DNA of 64,000 nt from Mactromeris polynyma (lineage: Eukaryota > Mollusca > Bivalvia > Venerida > Mactridae): NCBI GenBank assembly GCA_032209605.1, contig JASFXZ010000003.1, positions 4,652,807 through 4,716,806 of the forward strand. Direction: 5' to 3'. The notes under the pieces are model-generated. The model was not told where the DNA came from and searched no databases. It saw only the letters and a program-made list of their open reading frames with translations. This document shows, piece after piece, positions 10,301 through 22,300 of this stretch (positions are counted from its first letter, which is position 1; each line of letters starts with the position of its first letter). A program made the translations under genes and the position numbers.

Positions 10301-13300
10301 ACAAACTTAAGAAAAATATTTATGTGAAAAAAGTCAACAATAGAAATAAACATTTTTACACCAGGCACATTAAAGAACCAGACTGTCTATTCGAAATAAG
10401 AGCTAGGCAGAAATGCCGGGCATGTCTGTATCACAATTTCTCTCTCTCCCTTCTGGGGGCTTTCTCTCAGTCTGTCCCTCTGGTCAGATCACGCTGTATC
10501 TGCACTGGTAGAGGATGCACCTGCGCCCTTGTGGCTGCAACAAATGGGGTCTATGTAAAGTGCCTGTGAACGTGTTTCGCATGAAACGGGCGCTATATAA
10601 ATCTGGTATATAATAAATAATTTTTAATTCTTCTACGAACAAAGCCGAAAATTCCAATCCATGTCCAATTCGCAACACACATAACATGACTTACCTCAAT
10701 AAGGTCCAATTTCTGTTGAACAATATTTGAAAAGTTTTCCGTTTGTATACACACAAGACTGAAACATAAGGTACATGCTATGAAATATATACAATGTACA
10801 ACCTAAAATGTTCATCAATGCAGTTCTTGATGTCTTCCATTAACGAGGCAAGTTACAGTTTAAAACATGAGTCAAGGACAAAACTTTTAAGACGTATTAC
10901 CATCAGTGTAGTCAATACAATACAATGAATCAAACTCGTGACACCTTGTGCGTTTGAGGGGTGACTTAGCACTTTGTATGTGGCAGTGCATACTCAACTT
11001 ATTTATACACCTTTATATGAATGACAGATAATTTCAAGATTTTCTTTTTTAGCTATAAAATGGTAATATATTTGAATTTCAAAACATAAAACTCATAAGT
11101 GTACTATTTAGTTGATCAAATATCAAAAACAAGAGGGCCATGATGGCCATATATTGCTCACCTGACTGAATTAGACTAATGTGTCAATAAATTGGTATAG
11201 GTTCACTAACAAGAGGGCCATGATGGCACTATATCACGCATATTCCAAAAATTGAAGGTTATTACATATTTTAAAGGCTTCACCTGGAGACAAGTACTTA
11301 CTCCACTGATGCTGTCCTACATGATATATGTCTGGAGTATAGCAACACCCACTTTTTCATGCTCAAAGGGGCAAGAACTAATAGTTTATCTTGTCTGCCT
11401 GCTTGATTGATCACTCTTTCTCGAGTCTCTGCTATAGTGTACAAACCCTGTGGAACATAGAATCAAAGGAAAATGCCAGATAAAGATGCTTTATTTGATT
11501 AACATGATTATTTATCCCCTGGAACTCCCCTCCATACACAAAGGGGTCAAAAAAGGGGGATACAAGTATCCTTTTTCAGGTCATTGGAATGGCGCAGCCA
11601 GGAATCAATCCCTCAACCTGCTACACTCAAAGCGATCACTCTAACAATTCAACTATTGAGGCAATTAAGAAAAGAGAGAGAATAAGTTGCTACAGGGAAT
11701 CACATACATAGGACTATGCCTCTCCACACAGACCTCCTGGAAAACAACAATAAAACATAAGGCATTTGAGGAGGCGCAAGGGTAGATACGTAAGGGAACA
11801 GGGGCGCAAGGAATGGCATGGCCAACCATAAGGGATAACTAAGGAGAATCAAAGAGGACAAACTGGGGGAGGATTTAATGGATGGAATACATCACAGGAC
11901 AATTCAAGACAGCTGGCAACAATGGGCCGAAAGTGGGGAGAAAATAACATGAACACTATAAAGTGAAAGACCTGCACAGGGGAAACTAAAAGATTGACAA
12001 TACCTGCTTATTCCTACAGCAGACTACTTTAAACATTTCCTAGTCACTAACTTTAAAGAAATTGTATAATACAGTAAAACCTCACTTAAAGACCACCTCA
12101 ATAATAAGACCATCTCAACATTAAGAGCACAATTTTCAAGACCATTTTCACTGTTATGCTCTTTATTCAACCTCAATATTAAGACCAGTTTTTAAGGATC
12201 CCAAGGGTGGTCTTATAATTGAGGTTTTCCTGTAGTTTAGCCAAAACATACAGAGCTGTAACATGAATTGAAACACACCTAGCTACATTAGTGACTGGGT
12301 AAAATGTGACAAAATAAAGGATCTTGACAATGAAGATTAATGGAAGCACTTGTTTTAAGACAAAAGATTGCACAGTTGCTAAGAACATACAAAGATTTTT
12401 TCATTTTTTGGAATAAAGAAGTTTCAAAGTCCATGATTTTTGAAAATATGTGCGATAAATCCCAAATTTGGGAAAATAAGGTAATTGTTATTTTGCTTAT
12501 AAAAACTTTTCAGCTGTGGCTGGTGTTTGTTATATACCTATATATGAGGTGATGTAAGAGCAAAGATTCTTTTATAAAAGGTTAAATACACAATATCCAG
12601 ACTTAATAGAAAGAAATTCAGTCAGAGTGGAAAAATGAACAAAGAATTGGGGAAAATGATGATTTTGGGGGGGAAAATTGATGAAGTTTTGGGGAAAATT
12701 GACACTTTTTATTAAGGGGAAACAGCCTATATTCGGCAGTAAAATTAACAAAAAAAATCACTGAAGACTTACCCCATGATGATCGTAATGGAGATGAGAT
12801 ATGAACACACCCTTAATCTTGGAGAGAATATGTTCAGTTTTTTCTTTTCCAAACATTTGATACAGCTGTATTAACGTTCCCTCTCCACAGTCCAAAAGAA
12901 GGTACTCATCTTTTCTGAAAGTGTGTATGTGAATCAAATAAACACAATATAATTCATTTATCAAGCAATAAGGGGTCCACTTACTCGTTCATTCGAAATC
13001 ATTGGGTCCGAAATTTTTTATCGAATAATACATGATTTCAAATAACCCATTTCAAGATACATCGGAACTTGATACTTATTTTGGATTTAACCGAGTCTTC
13101 CGATAAAAGGTTGTCGAATAAACGAGGTCCGATTGTATTCAAAATAAACATTATGCCCCCCTGCGACCTTGGCCCCAAAATCAATAGGGTTCCTCTGCTA
13201 CCCAAGGTGAATGTGTAAACCAAGTTTGAGGATGATAGGTCAAGGGGTTCTTTAGTTATTGATCGGAAACCAAAAGAAATACGGACCAACCGACGGACAG

Positions 13301-16300
13301 ACATACCGACCGAACGACATGTGCAAACCAATATGCCCTCTCTTCTAAGAAGGGGAGCATAAAAATACAAACACAAGAGATCATTGTACCTACCTCATTT
13401 GAACCAGAATACAACTAGCATTTCTAGTGGCGGAAGGAGCAGCAGACCCAGTCCCAAGAAATGTCAACTCTGGGTATTCCTCCGACAAATCTGAAAACAA
13501 GAAATATCTTGAACAAAGATGGTCGTTGCAATCTTAAGCAGTCATATTAGATGCAATTTGTTGTGCAACATAAACAATTTAGTAATGGAAAATGTATTTC
13601 GGTAAATAACCATAATTTGGTATAAAGTACCCCCTTATTGAAAGGTTAACCAATCCGCATCAAGGTTACAAACGTTGTTCGGTTTGAAGAGAAGTTGGTT
13701 TAGTGGCAGTGATTTTTTTTGAAAATAATTTTACTGCCTGTGCCTTTACAATTGGGAAAATATGCGCTATAAGTCCCAAATTTGGGAAAATAAGAGATGG
13801 TTATACAGTGGAACCCCTCTAAACCGAACAGCGTCCGGACCGGATAAAAAGTTCGGTTTAGAGGGGTTTCCGGTTTAGAGGGGTTTTAGGAAATGCATTA
13901 AACAACAACATAATTAATGACTTAGTGTATTTTATTCATTCCTTATACATGCACTATATATATATATACACTGTCATTTTATGCATGCACATGTCAGAAA
14001 CAGTTGATTTGCCAATTCCAAACTTTGCACTCAGTACCATGATTGTCGGTTTCGGAACAGATTCTGACTCTTTGATCAATTTAATTTTGTCATCAAGTGA
14101 CAATTCTATTCTTCGACGTTTAGAAGGAGGCGCAGACATGTTGATTGTGTGAATGATAAAATCAATTTGACAGAAACTGATTGATAAAACAACAAAATTG
14201 TTCCACATTATTGTTAGTTTAAACAACAATACATGCACTCGTCTTTACTCTGCTAATACGCTCATTAACTAGAATGATAATTTGATTATTTTAACAAAAG
14301 ATCCATTGAATTGTCACCTACTGTAGCATTCATCATTAAATAAATTATTGAAAACATCGATTGATGTGTATGGTCGGCAATTAAAAGTTGTTAAAGATGT
14401 TTGCAAACTGTCACTTTCTTTTGTCGTTACTCTGTTCATAATTGCGATTATCACACTGTACCTATTTACCCGCGCACCGTCATAAAGGTAACAAACGTGT
14501 AGCTACTGCCGATTGAAGCCATAACAGATAAGGTGTGAAAATGCGTGTTAACACATTTATTGTCTAAACACTTTAGGTGTCATAAATTACTGTTCGGTTT
14601 AGAGGGGTAACTTACTGTTGAAATTGTTTAGAAATAATGGAAATCTTGTTCGGTTTCCGGAATAGAGGGGTTCCGGTTTACAGAGGTTTTTACACAATGA
14701 AAATAGAACAGAAAAAATCGGGACCACGCAAATTGTTCGGTTTAGAGGGAATTCCGGTTTACTGAGGTTCCGGTTTTGAGGGGTTCCACTGTACATGTAT
14801 TACTTATAAAAGTTTAAATTTCCTGCTTTTGCGGAATTTATTATTACTTTTCCCTCTGGTGCTCTTTTCAAAAATATTATTTTTTTTACTTTTTGGGGAA
14901 AAAAATGACACTTTTTTAGGAAAAATGGAGGCCTTTTTGCTGGGGGAAACAGCCAAAATTCAGCAGTAAAATTTACCAAAAAAAATCACCGAGTGGTAAA
15001 TGTAAGATTTGATTGGTTTACACCACACTGATAGGCAAATAGCAAAGCCATGTTAGTACGGCTGCGCCGAATATGGGCTTTCATTTAATACAGTACAAGT
15101 CTTGACTTCATTCATTCGAATTCATCAGGTCCTATATTTTATTTCGAATGATACATGGTTTCGAATAGCCCATTTCAATTTGACATGCCTAAGAAGATAC
15201 ATCTGGGCCTGATATTTATTTCGGATGATACTGAGTATTCGAATAGAATGTTGTCGAACATACAAGGCTATATTAATTTTACCACCGAGTATGGTGATTC
15301 AATTTCATCAAATATATGGTACATTAATTTCTGAGTAAAGGAGCTTCTTATGTCTAGAGAACTGCTTGCAGAAAGTTTAATGATATTTTTAACATTATTT
15401 CACCTGAGTGACGATTGCATTACATAAATGGGTGTGTGTGACTAAAATCGAACACTTAATGCAATATTTAATTTGTCCATGTGCAGGTACCCTAAAACCA
15501 GCTATGGCAGGTTATTAAATTATCTTTTCACAATACATGTATATACCTTTTTCAGATTCTACTTCAGCCAATTTTAACCTCAGTTTTGCTAACTCATCAT
15601 CAATAGTTGAAATATCAAAGTTCTCATAGTGTTCTATTGCTTCCTTGTCATACAATAAACTTATTAGGTGTATAGCATGTTCACAAGCCTTCTTTTTGAC
15701 ATTATCAAACACTGTACTCCTGTCAAAGTATGACACATCCTCCCTGTAATCAAGTAGAAAAATATTCATTAGTTTCACTACAATGAAAGAGAGAGAATAA
15801 GTTGCTACAGGGAACGCCACATACACAAGACAGTGCCTTCACACACAGACCTCCGGGAAGACAACAATTCACAAAACATAAGGCACTTGAGGAGGCTCAA
15901 GGGTACATACATAAGGGAACAGAGATGCAAGGAATGGCATGGCCGACCACAAGGAATAACAAGGAGGATCAAAGAGGTCAAACAATGGGTGGGGAATTAA
16001 TGGATGGAAAAGATCACAGGACAAGTCAAGACAGCTGGCAACATTAGGCCGAAACTGGGCAGAAAATAACATGAACACTATATAAAAAGAAAGAATTGCA
16101 CAGGGGAAAGGAAAATATAACATACAATTAAAACACAAAAAGAAATAATAACCATACAGCGAATTACAGCGAAATTACAGCCTTGGAACTGTCAGTAAAA
16201 TACTGGGGGTTTAAATCGATTGAACATGCTACTCAACCTCACGCTACATGGTAATTGATTTCCAACGTATACATGTACTGAAGTTTCTCCCATTAAAAGA

Positions 16301-19300
16301 GCCACTATTTATTTCAGGTGCCCGATTTCAGTAAACGAAGGTCTCTGTCTTTCTGTTATCAATACTTAAATATGTTGACTTAAACATTTGAATGAGCAAA
16401 AACACAAAAACTAAGAAATTGAATACTTTACCACAAAAATCCTCTGTGATTGGAAGGTCTTAAAATATACCGGAGACCATGTACTCCCTGGATTACACTT
16501 CCTGTCTGTGGCTCGGGCTTCTTATCAACAATGGTATTTAGTTCAGGAAACAACTTCGGGTGGATATGGTTTAAAGCCACTTGAAACTCTTGACTTTTAG
16601 CTACATACGGTCCCTCATTTTTATCGTTGAGCATTAAATGCACTGTATCTGATTGAAACCTATAATATGCATAATTGACAATAAGTGCAAGATTTTATTT
16701 GGAACAAGTGATGTTTGTCAAACATTATGCTCCCCCAATTGCCACTTTGTCAGGAACATGTGGAAGATCGAATAACACATGTATGACACCCAAATGGCAG
16801 TAGGAAAATAGGCTATCTTGAATGTGATCTGGAAAAAAATCATATCACACACTACATCTAATCATGTTGAATATTTGTGTTAAGTTTCATGTAAATCCTA
16901 AAAACACTCTAGTAGAGGTCTGTTCCACAAGTTTTTGAGAAAATCCAAGATGGCCTCCGGTTGGCCATCTTGAATGTGATCGGGAAAAAATCCTGTCACA
17001 CACTACAACTCATCACATAGAATATTAGTGCGAAATTTCTCATAAATCCTCCTAAAGCAGTAGTACATGTAGTTCTCTCCGTTTTGCTAACCAACTGAAC
17101 GACCGAGCGAGCAACTAACCAACCAACAAAGTGACTCCATAATAAATTTGTGGGGATATAGAAAACTGTGTCCCAAAAAAGGAGGATTCATACAAATAAA
17201 TGAAATAATTTATTACACAGACCTGTCCATGAATTCTTTGTACTGCGGATGGTTCACAATCTCACATGGTGCCATATGTACAATCATATGTGGGGGCATG
17301 TTATACTCGCTTTCAAAGTTTAGCAATTGTTCATTAGATATTAACGAATCAAGATAATCCAGCGTTGGACAGTCAAGAACTGAAAATAAGAAAATATAAA
17401 AACAATCCACACTGGAAAGACAAACGGTTGTTAAGGACATTGGTACATACGGTTTCTTTTTCAAAACAGACATGATAGAACAGATTAGCCATAACAATGT
17501 TGGGTAATTCTGAATGAACAAAGAGCATTAACTCCAGTATCAATAGACATACAACGCTGATTATCAAACTTGAACAGCAGCTATCAATGCATTGACAAAT
17601 CAAAGACAGACAACAATGGCATGGTTATTACTACATTGTATTACTGTATTAGAATAACCAACATCAGCATGAACAACATAACTCTGCTCTGTTCTGCTAC
17701 GAGGAAGACCATGCAAACTGTATGACTTATTTCTTTCTTCAATTCAATGCACCCTATATACATGTATACTGTAAAAGTCTATATTTTTGCGGGCACTTTA
17801 TTTCGCGAATTTCATTTGTTATTTTTTTCCACGAGTTTTTATTTTCATCAGTTCCTTGCTGAGATGTTGCCACATAGTAATGAACATAAATTTTAGCAAG
17901 ATTTTGAATTGAATTAACATGTAAATAAAACCTTGCGAAAAAAAAAGGACTTTTACAGTATTCATTAGTGATCAAAACCAATGCAGGTCAGATAATTAAT
18001 TCAGGGGTTCCAATAAGTGCTGAATCTCAAGGGTCATTTTGATATGTTTTTATGGGACACTACCATTTAATAGCCAAAATACCTATAATTTAGAAAACAA
18101 TTCTAAGGGTCAAAATATGACCTTTTGGAAAATCCAGGGGTCAAAGGGTCAATTCAAGGGTAAAATGGAACCCCTGATGAATCATCAATGATCTGCGTAT
18201 TGTACAAAATGCTTACTTATTACTGGTCCTATATGATCTTTCGAATCCATCAAAAGGTCTTCTGGCTTCACCTGCAATCATATGTATGTTCTACACAAAT
18301 ATATTTTACACAAATATTCAATCTTTCTTCACATTATTTCCATAACATTTTCCATGAATACTGTACACCAAAGTTCAAAAGTTGCTCAAGTATGATATCA
18401 TATGGTTGTAAGATAAAGCCATCCTTAAGAAATTGTTTGTTTGGCGTAACCAAACCCAGCAAAACTTCAGGAGGGCTTGTTGGTACAATGAAACCTGTCT
18501 CAAACAAACCTCTTCCAGACCGGGATGGCAAACATTTTGACCATGTCTCATATAGATCTTATAGACCTATAGAGTGTTTACAAGGTTTACATTTAACAGA
18601 CCGGCAATCAGGAGACCTGGGTTCGAATCCCGGTAGCATCATTGACTGATTTTTCGTGTTCCTCAAGACATGATTTTACATATCAATACATGTATCAAAC
18701 TAACAAAAGATCTTTTTGTGAAAGAAATGCAATTTGGGTGGTTGGAAACTACCATGTAGCCATCTGAGAAAAGATGCTGATACACAGCTTTGTGAACTTT
18801 ACTATTTGTCCAATATATACTTTTATATAGCAAACTTGGGGCCAACATTAGGCCCCATTCCCCAAAGAAAAAAGTATATATTTTCCCCTACTTAGAAAGA
18901 AAATTCCCCTTCAGTAAAATTATTTAAAATTGTAGTTATATAAATACCCAAATCTGGTGAATTCACAAAAACTGAAAAAAATGGCTGACTTACCACACGT
19001 CCATCTTCCATCGTTACAGTTTCCATCTTTATCACTTTCTTTACCCATCCAGCACTACAACAAAACCAATAAAACAATGTCATACATTTTCCCCAAAACT
19101 ACAGTGTAATCTGAGAACCAGAATTCTGTCTGAACCAAACAAACGCCTCGATCCTGAAAATATCCTTCTTTATGTAAAGAAATATGGTTCAAACGTTTTA
19201 CTCTCCGTTGCGAGGTTCAGCGAGGAAGGGAATTCTTAGAACAGTTTTGAAAGAGGACCATATAAAAATTATTTCTGTGAACTTTGGTCAAAGAGGAGAA

Positions 19301-22300
19301 GAGTTTAAGATAAGTGTAGACAGACAGATAGACAGACAGACGATGGAAGGTGAAAGATCACAATAGCTCACCATAAGCTTTTGCTCAGGTGAGCTAATAA
19401 AAACCTCAGAAACGCTAAACCCACAAGAACGCCAAAATCAGTCTAAGTTGTATGGTTGGCTGGTTATTGGATTCTTATATGGAAGAATTTCCAATTAATA
19501 AGATGGTCCTAATTCTCCAGGGATTTCAGAAATCTCGAGTCCCTCACGCCATTTCTTTCTAGGGGATCCCATTTTCAACTTACTGTGCATCCCTGGGACC
19601 ACTAAAACAAGGATATCGGTGGAACCGATGGATGATCCCCGAAGTATGGTTATAACTTCGAACAAGACTCTAATTGGCAAATCTCACTTTGTTGATGGTT
19701 ACAATCTGAATGTTATATGCAGCACTGGAAATGTCCTGGATCTCCCAAGAAAACAGGTATACAAAAATGTACAATGAAATTGAGATAGTGAACAATTTAA
19801 CTACATGCTGGGCTAGGATAATCCTGCTAACTGAAAACAAAATGTAAAAAGGAATCTTGCTACAGATGTAAGAAGCCTTTATTCACAATTAATTTAAGTG
19901 CCCATGTCAATGCAATGCGTACCTTTACAACAAAGACTGTAAGTTGATACAAATCCATATCAGCTGATGATCAAATAAGTATGGTGTTGACAGATGTACC
20001 AGTGAGTGAATGTCCTTTTTGTTCAATACTTTTTATCATAATTTAAAAAAACAAAGCTTATTGTTTGAGGTCTGACATGAGGTGATCTTGAAAGGTGCCA
20101 TAAAACAAGAATATATTTTAAATCAAATATATACATGTATATATTATAAACACTATGTAGACAAACGTTTACCTACAATAAAAACTTACTTGAAAAATTA
20201 AAAGAATGTAAGTTTGATTATCTTGCATAGCTGAAAATATTTAATCTATATGTTGCATAATCAAAGGGCCATAACTTTATGAAAAACAGTCCAATCAGAA
20301 TAGGTGCTTCTCCTCTTTGTAATTAAGCTTTCCATAAAGTTTTGTTGAATTCCTGTCAAAAGTTTCTGAGAATTAGTCCGAACAAGAATGGTACCAAATA
20401 TGTACTATGTTCCATAATCAAAGGGCCATAACTCGGTGAAAAATAGTCTGACCAAAACCATGTGAAAATATGAGCACCTCCTCTTAATAGTGAAGCTTCC
20501 CATGAAGTTTTGTTGAATTCCAGTCAGTAGTTTCTAAGAAGTAGTCCAGACAAAAATGGTACCATATATACTATGTTGCATAATCAAAGGGCCATAACTC
20601 CATGGGAAAATATTCTAACCAAAACCAAGTGATAACATGCGCATTTCCTCTTGGTAGTAAAGCTTCCCATGAAGTTTTGTTGAATTCCAGTACGTAGTTT
20701 CTGAGAAGTAGTCCGGACAAGTATGGTACCATATATACTGTATGTGGCATAATCAAAGGGCCATAACGCCGTGAAAAATAGTCCGACCAAAACCGTGTGA
20801 TAATATGCGCATCTCCTCTTGGTAGTGAAGCTTCCCATGAAGTTTTGTTGAATTCCAGTCAGTAGTTTCTGAGAAGTAGTCCGGACAAGAATGGTACCAT
20901 ATATACTATATGTGGCATAATCAAAGGGCCATAACTCCGTGAAAAAAAGTCCAACCAAAACCGTGTGATAATATGCGCATCTCCTCTTGGTAGTGAAGCT
21001 TCCCATGAAGATTTGTTGAATTCCAGTCAGTGGTTTCTGAGAAGTAGTCCGGACAAGAAAAGTGGGACGGACGGACGGAAAGACGGCCGGAAGAAGCGGC
21101 GACTATATACAGTGTAACCTCCCAAAACCGGACCCTCTATAAACCGGAATACTCCCGAAACCGGAAATTTTTTGTGGTCCCGATTTTTTTGTTCTATTTC
21201 TATTGTATTAAAACACTCTGAAAACCGGAACCTCTGAACTCCGGAAACCGGACGAAAATTCAACATAATTTGGTTCCATTTCTATATAATTTCACCTCTG
21301 AAAACCGGAACGACTATCGGTAGCACGTGTCATCATAAATCGACTTGCAATATGTTGTTGACACCTTGTGTATTCCGTGCTGATGTTATTATTAACAGTT
21401 TGACAGGTTGATTTACATCGATAGGCGGTGGTGCGTTTTAACTACACAAGTGTGAAAATCACATATTCTTACGGATGTCGGGTCTGATTAATTACACTAC
21501 TGATTGACCGTTAATCCGTTGATTATGTTTATGAATGGATTATTATCGAATATGTAGTCCTAAATGGCTAATTATTAAAGATCAAAGAGAGAAATGTCGA
21601 GTTTGAAATACAGATGTAGCTTGTTTCAAATATACGATCTCGTGTGAAAACATAAACATAAAATGTTGTCCAAAAGCATTAATGATCACTTTAAGAGTCA
21701 TTCTTTTCATAAAACTATTTTTAAAACAGTGGCATGATTTTCTGTATGCTTCTTATAATGTCACAACCACCGTCTAAACGTCGAAGAATTGAATTGTCCC
21801 TCGAGGACAAAATAAATGTCATGCATAACAAAGTAAACGATATGAGTTTCTTCAAGTTTGCTTGTTCATTTTTAAAATAAAGGCAGTTACATTTGTTATA
21901 ATAATGCCTGAACCTAGGTAAGAGTATGAAATGGCATCAAAATGACAAAACCCTCTATAAACCGGAAACCTCTGTAAACCGGAATTTTCAACCGGTCCCG
22001 AAGGAGTCCGGTTTAGGGAGGTTACACTGTACTCCCCCCCCCTTCGGGGACGGGGAGCATAATAAACTTTTGTCAAGTATAAACTGCATATCTTGGACCC
22101 TACAAATTTACAAAGGATACCCAATTTATCAACCATGAGGGTCCAATGACCCCTAGCTGAAAAATCCTAGTGAAAACCCCGATTCTCTATATGAGGAATG
22201 TACACACTTGTGTGGGAATTTGTCACAATGGTCTCATTAGCTAGGTGGTCATATTAAAGGGGTCAGTCACTGAGGATGGTGGTTGTTGTGTAAGGACCAG

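Larger units (their letters stand above)
13497..15070 (+). mobile_element. three-level nested insertion in ELAC2 intron 14
   Basis: Outer layer: a ~290-bp repeat (13497-13706 and 14992-15070) interrupted at GGTTTAGTGG. Middle layer: an AGTGATTTTTTT-ended element (13707-14991) flanked by the 5-bp direct repeat AGTGG at 13702-13706 and 14992-14996. Inner layer: a pogo-like element (13806-14791) flanked by TA. The uninterrupted outer copy at 8837-9133 shows the expected joined sequence. Confidence 0.85.

Noticed and set aside
10484..10569. Possible short gene in the 10.4-10.6 kb block
   Set aside because: The block ends in a LINE-type tail and has no conserved protein motif.
10790..10850. Candidate ELAC2 exon (minus strand, MEDIKNCIDEHF)
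   Set aside because: It has no acceptor and an in-frame stop upstream. Exon 17 at 11302-11447 joins exon 18 in phase without it.
15802..16138. Open frames on both strands (81 and 89 codons)
   Set aside because: They lie within a dispersed repeat also found at 11666-11985 and 63718-63880, and the frames are not conserved between copies.
18188..18649. 153-codon plus-strand open frame
   Set aside because: It covers the antisense of ELAC2 exon 11, a repeat relative and a SINE B-box; there is no coherent protein.
20571..21006. 140-codon minus-strand open frame with repeating MGSFTTKRR
   Set aside because: The repeats follow the 168-bp tandem array; it is an artefact of unit length divisible by three in some copies.
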